A stretch of 5,816 bases of DNA. It comes from Phycisphaerales bacterium (GTDB lineage: Bacteria; Planctomycetota; Phycisphaerae; Phycisphaerales; UBA1924). The DNA lies in the NCBI GenBank assembly GCA_019747615.1, contig JAIEQQ010000601.1, positions 1 through 5,816 on the forward strand, in the 5' to 3' direction. The notes beneath the pieces were generated by a model. That model did not search any database. It had not been told where the DNA came from and saw nothing but the letters and a program-made list of their open reading frames with translations. Every line of letters begins with the position of its first letter. Position 1 is the first letter of the stretch. Of the stretch, positions 1 to 5,364 are shown piece after piece. Made by a program: the position numbers and the translations under genes.

Positions 1-93
1 GGCACTGGCGCTGCCACCGCAGAGCGCAAGGAGGACAGCGGCGACAGCGCCACCCAGCGACACGCCACGAGCAGAGCGACGGTACACACCCAT
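1..93 (-). CDS. N-terminus of an exported protein (partial, runs off the left edge)
   Basis: Thirty-one codons are visible, beginning MGVYRRSARG and ending CGGSASA at the window edge. They form a classic Sec signal peptide: a basic N-region (Arg5, Arg6, Arg9), a hydrophobic core rich in Val, Ala and Leu (about residues 12-24), and a small-residue ending SASA that suits signal peptidase I. A GGAG ribosome binding site lies 8 bases upstream of the ATG (plus-strand CTCC at 102-105), which supports this start. Leu-Ala-Leu-Cys at residues 22-25 is loosely like a lipobox, but Leu just before the Cys is atypical, so a soluble or surface-exported product is more likely than a lipoprotein. The gene lies downstream of the large secreted-protein gene on the same strand but beyond a strong terminator, so it probably has its own promoter. 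Nothing of the mature protein is visible and no function can be given. Confidence 0.72.
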   Translation of the reverse strand, partial: MGVYRRSARGVSLGGAVAAVLLALCGGSASA

Positions 94-317
94 AGGCCGA
101 TCTCCAGGAACACAAAGCGGAACCACCGAAACCGATCGCAGTCGGGCCACTCCGGAGGTCCGGACGGACTTCACCGTACCCCATACCCGTGCAATTGCCA
201 TTCAAATGCCGCGAGTGGCCGGGCGATCGGTCAATCACGCCATGGGCCAAGGCGCGAACGTCCTGTAATGACGTCTGTCGGCGGCGGTTGCGACGGATCC
301 CAACGCTGGAGCGCACG
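94..317. other. Intergenic region, upstream of the left-edge gene
   Basis: I see no gene here on either strand. It must hold the promoter of the leftward gene starting at 93, because a terminator closes the previous transcript at 318-348. No convincing -35/-10 pair stands out. TTGACC (minus strand, plus 228-233) and a relatively AT-richer stretch around 190-205 are the only weak candidates. Two copies of the 6-base palindrome TCCGGA (151-156 and 159-164), 8 bases apart, lie about 60-70 bases upstream of the start. They could be an operator half-site pair, but this is easily chance in GC-rich DNA. Confidence 0.4.
102..105 (-). promoter_or_regulatory. Shine-Dalgarno GGAG of the left-edge gene
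   Basis: On the minus strand GGAG sits 8 bases before the ATG at 93-91. It is the main reason for accepting the short exported-protein start at the window edge as a real gene. Confidence 0.6.
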
Positions 318-348
318 AAAAAGCCCCGGCTCAGATGAGCCGGGGCTT
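318..348 (-). terminator. Rho-independent terminator of the large secreted-protein gene
   Basis: A perfect inverted repeat, AAGCCCCGGCTCA (321-333) and TGAGCCGGGGCTT (336-348), forms a stem of about 12 pairs with a tiny loop. Read on the minus strand, the stem is followed directly by a run of five T (plus-strand A at 318-322). The T-run is on one side only, so termination is leftward. It lies about 100 bases beyond the stop codon of the large minus-strand gene and separates it from the next leftward gene. Confidence 0.92.
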
Positions 349-397
349 GAGGGAGCTGTCAGTTTTCAGTCATCAGCCTTAGCAGAACAAGACTGAT

Positions 398-445
398 GCC
401 GAGTGCCCGATGCCCAGTGGCTTCCCACTCGGCCCTCGGCCCTCG
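398..445. repeat. Inverted repeat and 7-base micro-repeats in the 3' untranslated region
   Basis: GCCGAGTG (398-405) and CACTCGGC (426-433) are perfect 8-base inverted arms around a 20-base spacer. The right arm runs into a 7-base tandem repeat, TCGGCCC at 429-435 and 436-442, followed by a partial third copy. GATGCC and GATGCCC also recur at 395-412. The block lies between the stop codon of the large gene and its terminator. It may fold in the mRNA 3' end or be slippage-derived filler; no function is evident. Confidence 0.5.
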
Positions 446-447
446 TA

Positions 448-3400
448 TTAGAGGGCGCAGCCGTCGAAGTAGACGGCAAAGAAGTAGTTGTAGTCACCTT
501 CGGTCACGCCGTTGTTCACGACGGTGCCCGGCGCGGGGGTCGGGACGCGGCTGCTGTTGTCATCGTTGGCGATGTCGCAGACGGGTGCCGCGTCGAAGTA
601 GTTGGCGAAGAAGATGTTGTAGTCAGCCTCGGTCACGCCGTTGTTGGTGCCGGTGGCCGGGCCGGGGATGGCCGGGGTGCCGTTGGTGCCGTCAACGATT
701 TCGGCGCGGGGGAGGAACTCTTGGTTGTCGTAGGCGATGTCGGCGGCGTTGCAACGGGCGGGGAACACGACGCCGTCGTTGGAGCCCGCGGCGATGTCCA
801 TGCCGCTGAAGGTGCCGCCGGAGAAGCCGCGGAAGTTCACACCGTTGTTCGCGACGAACATGGTGTTGAGGTCGGAGTTGAACGCGACGCGGTCAACGGT
901 GCCATTGATCTGCTGCAGGTAGACGTCGCCGTTGGAGCCGAAGGCGATCTCACGGACGCTCGGGGTGCTGGTGCTGTAGCTGATGCCGGCGGGAGCGACG
1001 CCAAAGGTGAAGCTCGGGGCGGTCGGGGCGGTGATGATCCAGACGGTGCTGGAGAAGACCGCGGGGTTGCCGCCGTCGGAGGAGTTGGCCGCGACGATCA
1101 GCTTGTCATTCAGCGGCGCGGGCACGCTGGGGTTGAAGTCCACATCGGTGAAGCTGGCGCCCGAGAGCGGGAGCGTGAGCACGGAGACGGAGGTGATATC
1201 GGTCGGGCTCACGGCGTACACAACAACCCGGATCTCCGTGCTCGTCGGCTGGACTGCGACGAAGTGGGTCTCGTCGAGCCAGGTGGTGCCGACGGTACGC
1301 AGGGTGGCGGCGTTGCCATCGTTGAACGAACGGCCGTTGGACAGTGTGGCCTGGCCATCGCCCGTGTTGGCGTAGTCAAAGACGTAGACGGCGCCATTGT
1401 CAAAGCCCGCGACCGCGATCTTGCTGTTGTCCGGGGCGACTGAGAGGCCGCTCAGACGCGAGGCCGGGACCGAGCTGGTGCTAGCGCCGTGGGTGAAGGT
1501 GGTGGAGTCGGTGAAGGAGCCGATGACGTTGCCGGAGAACGCGCCGAGGCTCTGGGTCGGGAAGGCCCAGATCACGCCGCCGGGGAGACTCGAGCCGAAG
1601 TTGACGCCGAGCAGGTTGCCCTTGGCGTTGCTCTTGGTGCCGTTCTTGCTGTCAAACTCAACGGACTGGATGAACGGAGCGTTGTAGGCCTCGGGGATCA
1701 GGGCGCTGGTCGGCGCGCCGCGCCAGAGCTGAAGGGTGGTGTTGGCGTTGCCGAGGTTGAGGCCGACCGCCAGGTCGTCCTGCTGGACGGTGTTGGTGTT
1801 GTTGAAGATGACAACGCTGGTGTTGTCAGTATCGGTGCCGGGGGTCGAGGCGAAGGTCACGGCCAACGGGCCGGCCTCGGGGAACTCGACGCTCGAGGAC
1901 ATGGTCACGCTGAAGTCCGGCACGGTGCCGCCAGCGGCGACGTTGCCGAGGTTGACCGTCAGGACGTTGCCGGTGAAGGTCACGACACCAGGGAAGGTGC
2001 TCGAGACGAACGACACGCCCGAGGGGAAGGTGGCGGTGATCTGAGCGCCGGTGGCGTTGACCGGGGTGTTGTTGGCGATCGAGCTGAACGTGTAGGTCAC
2101 GTTGCCGGGAACGGTGCCGATGACCGGCGAGTTGACGCCGACGTTCTTCGTGACGCTGGCGGTTGCCGGCACGTTGGTGGAGAAGACGAAGTTGTCGATC
2201 GCCAGGCCGGCGTCGTTGCCGCCGTCGTTGGTGTCAACCCAGCGGAGGAAGACGGTGTCGCCGGCCGCGATCGGCGAGGCGGGGACGATCGTCGCGACGA
2301 CGTTCTTGACCGTCGGGGGCACGAGCACGCCGTTGGAGCCGACGAAGGGGTCGCCGATGATGTCGCCCTGGACCGCGGCGACCAGCGTGGCGCTGGTGAG
2401 ATAATCCGCAAGGGTCGCGCCGCCGGTGGCGGTGCCGTAGCTGAACACGAGCGTGTTGGTCACGGTCGTTGACGAGCGGTACTGCTCAGCATCAAAGGTG
2501 ATGGTGAAGGCGTTGATCGGAGCGCCGGAGTTGTTGGTGATCGCGACGCCAAAGGCCGGGGAGTTGCTGCCGGAGGCGATGGAGCCCAGGGCGCGATCGG
2601 TCGTGGCGGCGGCGGCGGCGAAGCTGTAGATGCCGCCGCTGGTGGCCGAGCCGTCGCTCGCTGCGAACGGCATCGCGGTGCCGCCGTTGCCGGCGACCTT
2701 GGCGCCCGTGAACCCGAGCGCGCCAGGGACGCGATACTGCTCGCCGATGACGGCGGTGAAGGGGTTCGTCGTCACGACGATGCCGTCAAAGTTCTGGGTC
2801 AGGTCCGGGCCGGTGAAGGACACGGCCTGGGGGCTGAAGTCCGCGGCGAGCGCGACGACAACGTTGGTCGGGTCGCTGTCAGTGCCGGGGAGGCTCAGGA
2901 AGGTCGAGCTGAGGCCGGTCGGGGCCGGGAACTCAACCGACGCGGTCATCACGATCGAGATGTCCGGGAAGGTGCCGCCAGCGGCGATCGCCGGAAGGCT
3001 GATCGTCAGGTTGGGAGCGACGAAGCTCGCGGTCGCGCCCGGGGGCAGGATCGAGGCGCCGGCGTTGTACGACACGCCCGCGGGGAAGGCCGCGGTGATC
3101 GACGGAGTCGGCGCGTTGCCGCTGCCGGTGTTGGAGATGCCGGTGATGGCGTAGGTGATGTCACCCGGGACGGTGGTGACAGGGTTCGGCGTCGCAGCGA
3201 CGGTCTTGACGACGTTCGGCGACAGAACAACGCTCGGGCCGCTGAAGGTGAAGTTGTCGATCGCGAGGCCGGCGTCGTTGCCGCCATCGTTGGTGTCGAC
3301 CCAGCGGAAGAAGATGGTCTCGCCGATCGCGATGGGGCTGGCGGGGGTGAAGGTCTTGGTGATGGTCGCGCTGGTCGGGGGGACGAGGATGCCGTTGGTC

Positions 3401-3960
3401 GTGACCGGGGCGGCGCCGACGATGTTGATCGCGGGATCCGCGGTCAGCGTGGCGCTCGTGATGAAGTCCGTGGTCGTGGCGCCGGAGGCCGAGGTGCCCC
3501 AAGACGCGACGAGCGTGTTGACGTTCACCGTGGACGAGCGGAACTGCTCGGCGTCAAACGTGATCGTGAACTCGGTCAGCGGAGCACCGGAGTTGTTGGT
3601 CACAGCGAAGCCGAAGCCGGGGGCGTTGGACCCTGACGAGAGAGCGCCCAGAGCGCGATCGTTCGGGGACGCGGCGGCACCGTAGCTGAACAGGCCGCCG
3701 GAAGCACCGGAACCGGTGTCAGCCGTGAACGGCATGGGGGTTGCGCCGTTGCCAGCAACCTTGGTTCCGAACCAGCCGCTGACGCCGGGGACGCCGGCGT
3801 GAACGCCGATCGTGGCGGAGAAGGGGTTCGGCGACACGACGATGCCGTCGAAGTTCTGGGTGATGGAGGCGCCGGTGAAGCTCACCTGGGCCGAAGCCGA
3901 GGTGATGCTGGCCAGAGCGCCAGCAACTGCACAAAGGGCACGAGTCTTGGACATACGCAT
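448..3960 (-). CDS. Large secreted multidomain protein with duplicated module and C-terminal dockerin-like tag
   Basis: The product is 1170 residues. Residues 1-24 are a Sec signal peptide (basic MRMSKTR, hydrophobic core, TSASA cleavage site before Gln25). Two tandem modules follow, about 26-379 and 380-720. Each has a roughly 215-residue jelly-roll-like domain (QNFDGI at its start, FTITFDAEQ(F/Y)RSS in the middle, RWVDTNDGGNDAGLAIDNF at its end) and then a roughly 110-residue DUF11-like Ig-type domain (NPVTTVPGDITYAITGISN, later FPAGVSY and SVEFP). Residues about 722-1068 look like a beta-propeller, with blade-like strands such as SGLSVAPDNSKIAVAGF. Residues 1070-1170 are a paired dockerin-like tag. 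The three mature cysteines (1070, 1128, 1168) are all in this tag. The ATG is supported by GGAG 7 bases upstream. No enzyme signature is visible, so an extracellular structural, binding or surface role is inferred. The specific function is unknown; exported status is well supported. Confidence 0.93.
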   Translation of the reverse strand: MRMSKTRALCAVAGALASITSASAQVSFTGASITQNFDGIVVSPNPFSATIGVHAGVPGVSGWFGTKVAGNGATPMPFTADTGSGASGGLFSYGAAASPNDRALGALSSGSNAPGFGFAVTNNSGAPLTEFTITFDAEQFRSSTVNVNTLVASWGTSASGATTTDFITSATLTADPAINIVGAAPVTTNGILVPPTSATITKTFTPASPIAIGETIFFRWVDTNDGGNDAGLAIDNFTFSGPSVVLSPNVVKTVAATPNPVTTVPGDITYAITGISNTGSGNAPTPSITAAFPAGVSYNAGASILPPGATASFVAPNLTISLPAIAAGGTFPDISIVMTASVEFPAPTGLSSTFLSLPGTDSDPTNVVVALAADFSPQAVSFTGPDLTQNFDGIVVTTNPFTAVIGEQYRVPGALGFTGAKVAGNGGTAMPFAASDGSATSGGIYSFAAAAATTDRALGSIASGSNSPAFGVAITNNSGAPINAFTITFDAEQYRSSTTVTNTLVFSYGTATGGATLADYLTSATLVAAVQGDIIGDPFVGSNGVLVPPTVKNVVATIVPASPIAAGDTVFLRWVDTNDGGNDAGLAIDNFVFSTNVPATASVTKNVGVNSPVIGTVPGNVTYTFSSIANNTPVNATGAQITATFPSGVSFVSSTFPGVVTFTGNVLTVNLGNVAAGGTVPDFSVTMSSSVEFPEAGPLAVTFASTPGTDTDNTSVVIFNNTNTVQQDDLAVGLNLGNANTTLQLWRGAPTSALIPEAYNAPFIQSVEFDSKNGTKSNAKGNLLGVNFGSSLPGGVIWAFPTQSLGAFSGNVIGSFTDSTTFTHGASTSSVPASRLSGLSVAPDNSKIAVAGFDNGAVYVFDYANTGDGQATLSNGRSFNDGNAATLRTVGTTWLDETHFVAVQPTSTEIRVVVYAVSPTDITSVSVLTLPLSGASFTDVDFNPSVPAPLNDKLIVAANSSDGGNPAVFSSTVWIITAPTAPSFTFGVAPAGISYSTSTPSVREIAFGSNGDVYLQQINGTVDRVAFNSDLNTMFVANNGVNFRGFSGGTFSGMDIAAGSNDGVVFPARCNAADIAYDNQEFLPRAEIVDGTNGTPAIPGPATGTNNGVTEADYNIFFANYFDAAPVCDIANDDNSSRVPTPAPGTVVNNGVTEGDYNYFFAVYFDGCAL
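451..753 (-). other. C-terminal paired dockerin-like (GC-type) tag of the secreted protein
   Basis: Residues 1070-1170 contain two related units. The first runs CNAADIAYD ... NNGVTEADYNIFFANYFD. The second runs CDIANDD ... NNGVTEGDYNYFFAVYFDGC, followed by Ala-Leu and the stop. Each begins with Cys and an Asp/Asn-rich stretch (D-I-A-x-D) and ends with an N-G-V-T-E-x-D helix start. That resembles an EF-hand/dockerin calcium loop opened by a variable Pro/Gly/Thr-rich insert. I recall such tags, called GC-type dockerin, on many secreted proteins of Phycisphaerae. Their role is presumed to be attachment or sorting at the cell surface. The family assignment is from memory; the two-unit repeat itself is plain in the sequence. 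Confidence 0.75.
1801..3885 (-). repeat. Intragenic tandem duplication of a jelly-roll plus DUF11-like module
   Basis: Module 1 (residues 26-379) and module 2 (380-720) align with a constant offset of 354 codons through the whole jelly-roll part. By hand count 136 of 215 residues are identical between 26-240 and 380-594, with no net gap. The DUF11-like halves have diverged more, and the offset drops to 349 by the SVEFP motif. At DNA level the best-kept stretch is 3250-3312 against 2188-2250, with 59 of 63 bases equal. This shows a single in-frame duplication of a two-domain unit. Confidence 0.92.
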
Positions 3961-3967
3961 TGATGAT

Positions 3968-3973
3968 CTCCGG
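3968..3973 (-). promoter_or_regulatory. Shine-Dalgarno CCGGAG of the large secreted-protein gene
   Basis: On the minus strand GGAG ends 7 bases before the ATG at 3960-3958 and 13 bases before the in-frame ATG at codon 3. The spacing favours the first Met (MRMSK) over the second. Confidence 0.75.
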
Positions 3974-4016
3974 TGTAAGGTGGCCTGTGGGACAGCGAGT
4001 CGAGGGTGATGGCGGT

Positions 4017-4032
4017 GGGCTCACGCGAGCCC
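4017..4032 (-). other. Small hairpin in the leader of the secreted-protein gene
   Basis: GGGCTC (4017-4022) and GAGCCC (4027-4032) pair perfectly around a 4-base loop. It lies 57-72 bases upstream of the start codon of the minus-strand gene, so it would sit in the 5' untranslated region if transcription begins further right. It has no T-run and does not cover the ribosome binding site. A role in mRNA stability is possible but unproven. Confidence 0.4.
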
Positions 4033-4245
4033 GGAAATTGGTCTGAAGTTTCGTGAGCCGTAACGCTAACCCATGTCCTAGGTGAATCCAGCCAACTTTG
4101 CGCACTTTGACCGACGTTTGTCGAGTTCTCGATCGAACGAGGACAATTCACACGCCCATGACGCTGTGTTTGGTGTTTCGTTAGACAGTAAAAACCCTTC
4201 ACAATGGTCAAACCATCCACCGATCTGGCGACCGAAACATCCTTC

Positions 4246-4251
4246 TATAAT
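4246..4251 (+). promoter_or_regulatory. -10 box TATAAT, probable ispD promoter
   Basis: A perfect TATAAT lies 70 bases upstream of the ispD start codon, in the AT-richest part of the intergenic region. The bases at the -35 position (around 4222-4229, GATCTGGC) do not match TTGACA, so the promoter may be activator-dependent or use a relaxed -35. The expected start point near 4258 gives a leader of about 60-65 bases. The same bases read TATTAT on the minus strand, so a weak leftward use cannot be excluded. Confidence 0.5.
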
Positions 4252-4321
4252 ACGAACATCGATCGCTCTCGCGAACGCCCTGGCGCGGCTTGGGGGCCGG
4301 CTCGGCTTTCTACACTTGGCG

Positions 4322-5137
4322 ATGCAGCTTGCCGTCATCATCCCCGCCGCGGGCGCTTCGCGCAGATATTCGCAGCCTGAACACGCCTCGCTCAGCGCGA
4401 CGAGCGCGCGCTCGAAGCTCGACGAGGATCTCGGCGGGCGGCCGGTGCTGCATCGCACGATCGAGCTCTTCACGCAGCTTGATCAGGTCAAGGCCATCGT
4501 CGTCGCCGGACCCGCCAACGACAACGCCTTTGACGCGTTCAGGCTTCGTCATGGCGACCGCCTCGGGTTCTACGGCGTCACGCTCGTGCGCGGCGGCCTC
4601 ACCCATCGCTACGAGACCGTTCGCAACGCGCTGGCGCACGTGCCGGCGACGTGCAGCCATGTTGCAGTTCACGATGCGGCCCGGCCGTGCGCGACGCCAG
4701 AGCTGATCGCCCGCGTACTCGAAGCCGCGGCGGATCACGACGCGGTGATCCCCGCTGTGCCCGTCAGCGACACGCTCAAGCGCGTGGGCGCTGCGCTGAC
4801 AGACACGAAGGCCGACCCACTCGCGGCGATCTTCGGCTCGCAGGCGTCGCCGAATAGCGCCGTGCGCCCGATCGAGGCGACGGTGGATCGGGCGAGCCTG
4901 GTGGCCGTGCAGACGCCGCAGGTCTTCCGGCGCGAGCTGTTGCTGCGTGCGTATCAGCAGACGAACCTGGAGAGCACCGATGATGCGCAGCTCGTCGAGC
5001 GACTGGGCGAGCGCGTCGTCTCCGTCGCCGGCGAGCCGGGCAACATCAAGATCACGCTCGCCGGTGACCTGGCGATCGCGCGAGCGATCCTGGGCTTCCG
5101 GCCTCCGGCGGAGAAGCCGGCGCATTTGAAGTTCTGA
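4322..5137 (+). CDS. ispD: 2-C-methyl-D-erythritol 4-phosphate cytidylyltransferase IspD
   Basis: IspD joins CTP to 2-C-methyl-D-erythritol 4-phosphate, giving CDP-methylerythritol and pyrophosphate. This is a cytoplasmic step of the MEP isoprenoid route. The 271-residue product shows the family motifs in order: PAAGASRR (8-15, nucleotide loop), SKLDEDLGG (31-39, with the catalytic-loop Lys32), GGLTHRYETV (91-100), VHDAARP (116-122), VPVSDTLK (146-153), TVDRASLVAVQTPQVF (187-202) and GNIKIT (240-245, with Lys243). All key residues appear present. It is longer than the E. coli enzyme (236 residues) because of two loop expansions, about 17-31 and 156-183. The ATG at 4322 is chosen because MQLAVIIPAAG is the usual IspD beginning. 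The frame stays open to 4082, but the added residues are unlike IspD. No clear Shine-Dalgarno precedes the ATG. The gene converges on exbD and diverges from the secreted-protein gene, so it is probably monocistronic. Its usual partner ispF is not in the window. Confidence 0.95.
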   Translation: MQLAVIIPAAGASRRYSQPEHASLSATSARSKLDEDLGGRPVLHRTIELFTQLDQVKAIVVAGPANDNAFDAFRLRHGDRLGFYGVTLVRGGLTHRYETVRNALAHVPATCSHVAVHDAARPCATPELIARVLEAAADHDAVIPAVPVSDTLKRVGAALTDTKADPLAAIFGSQASPNSAVRPIEATVDRASLVAVQTPQVFRRELLLRAYQQTNLESTDDAQLVERLGERVVSVAGEPGNIKITLAGDLAIARAILGFRPPAEKPAHLKF

Positions 5138-5142
5138 TCGCC

Positions 5143-5174
5143 CCACCCTCCCACGGTCCTACCGGGGGAGGTGG
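5143..5174 (+). terminator. Hairpin just after ispD, possible terminator (left REP-like arm)
   Basis: The hairpin begins 5 bases after the ispD stop codon. CCACC (5143-5147) pairs with GGTGG (5170-5174), then T5149-A5169, CCC with GGG, and CGGT (5154-5157) with ACCG (5161-5164) around a 3-base loop. There is one bulge (C5148) and one mismatch (A5153). No T-run follows, so it is not a canonical intrinsic terminator, but it may end or protect the ispD transcript. Confidence 0.45.
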
Positions 5175-5185
5175 AGAGTCATCGA

Positions 5186-5211
5186 GCCGGAGGGGGTTCT
5201 TGGCCTCCGGC
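5186..5211. repeat. Inverted repeat GCCGGAGG / CCTCCGGC
   Basis: Perfect 8-base arms at 5186-5193 and 5204-5211 enclose a 10-base loop. It overlaps the inner end of the left REP-like copy and adds a second potential hairpin after ispD. Confidence 0.6.
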
Positions 5212-5217
5212 GATTGC

Positions 5218-5252
5218 TGTGACAACGAGTAGTTTGGTTGTGACAACGAGTA
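5218..5252. repeat. Direct repeat TGTGACAACGAGTA, two copies with 21-base period
   Basis: Identical 14-base copies lie at 5218-5231 and 5239-5252, separated by 7 bases. The 21-base period equals two turns of B-DNA, so both copies face the same side of the helix. They form the centre of the inverted REP-like element. They could be protein-binding sites or simply an internal duplication of the element. Confidence 0.8.
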
Positions 5253-5290
5253 TCTCGAAGTCCTGCCCCCTCCGCCGCGAGGCGCGGCAG

Positions 5291-5314
5291 CTCCCCCGGT
5301 AGGGACCGGGGGAG
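5291..5314 (-). repeat. Perfect hairpin, right REP-like arm
   Basis: CTCCCCCGGT (5291-5300) and ACCGGGGGAG (5305-5314) are perfect 10-base arms around the loop AGGG. A smaller hairpin, GCCGCG (5274-5279) with CGCGGC (5283-5288), lies beside it. Together they match the two-hairpin build of the element and lie downstream of the exbD stop on the minus strand. Confidence 0.75.
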
Positions 5315-5319
5315 GGGGG

Positions 5320-5339
5320 AGCGAGCGTGTGCGCTCGCT
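5320..5339 (-). terminator. Hairpin downstream of exbD, possible terminator
   Basis: AGCGAGCG (5320-5327) and CGCTCGCT (5332-5339) pair perfectly around a TGTG loop. It lies 25 bases after the exbD stop codon on the minus strand. No T-run follows, so termination is plausible only together with the neighbouring GC-rich hairpin at 5291-5314. Confidence 0.4.
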
Positions 5340-5364
5340 TCGCGCGATGCAACGCCCGCGTCGG

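Larger units (their letters stand above)
3961..4321. other. Divergent intergenic region between the secreted-protein gene and ispD
   Basis: This 361-base stretch separates two divergently transcribed genes and should hold both promoters. It is visibly richer in A and T than the genes, especially 4130-4260. Open frames cross it on both strands, but none has recognisable protein content, so I place no gene here. Facing left, TTGACC (plus 4206-4211) is a possible -35 for the secreted-protein gene, but only a poor -10 (TACTGT, plus 4185-4190, 15-base spacing) follows. Facing right, a clear TATAAT is listed separately. Confidence 0.6.
5143..5318. repeat. REP-like element: two hairpin copies in inverted orientation
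   Basis: The left copy starts CCTCCCACGGTCCTACCGGG (from 5147). The right copy, read on the opposite strand from about 5318 leftward, gives CCTCCCCCGGTCCCTACCGG. Both continue as GGGGAG, a variable part, then CGGAGGGGG (left 5188-5196; right 5266-5274 in complement). The two copies are therefore head-to-head relatives enclosing a central spacer with its own repeats. This layout recalls paired REP/BIME elements or a small non-autonomous inverted-repeat element. It fills most of the gap between the convergent ispD and exbD stops, a usual place for such elements, and probably also limits read-through between them. No transposase is seen in the window. Confidence 0.7.

Noticed and set aside
149..170. 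Paired TCCGGA palindromes as an operator
   Set aside because: Two 6-base palindromes close together are common in GC-rich DNA, and no matching regulator or longer symmetry is visible. They are mentioned only as weak candidates.
403..1443. Long plus-strand open frame opposite the C-terminal half of the large gene
   Set aside because: Its product is Val/Gly/Asp/Arg-rich with no domain-like pattern, and it lies wholly antisense to a gene with a signal peptide, terminator and recognisable domains. It is a by-product of GC-rich codon use.
1489..2472. Second long plus-strand open frame antisense to the large gene
   Set aside because: Same low-complexity Gly/Val/Asp/Arg composition, no ribosome binding site of note and no family motif. 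It is the complement of the duplicated domains.
4082..4321. Upstream extension of the ispD frame to an ATG at 4082
   Set aside because: The 80 added residues are unlike any IspD beginning, and the TATAAT box lies inside this stretch. The family start MQLAVIIPAAG fits the ATG at 4322.
4310..5146. Minus-strand open frame covering ispD
   Set aside because: The product is Arg-rich without motifs, and the opposite strand carries every IspD motif in order.
5218..5252. Start of a CRISPR-like array
   Set aside because: Only two 14-base copies with a 7-base spacer; no further units, no leader and no cas genes.
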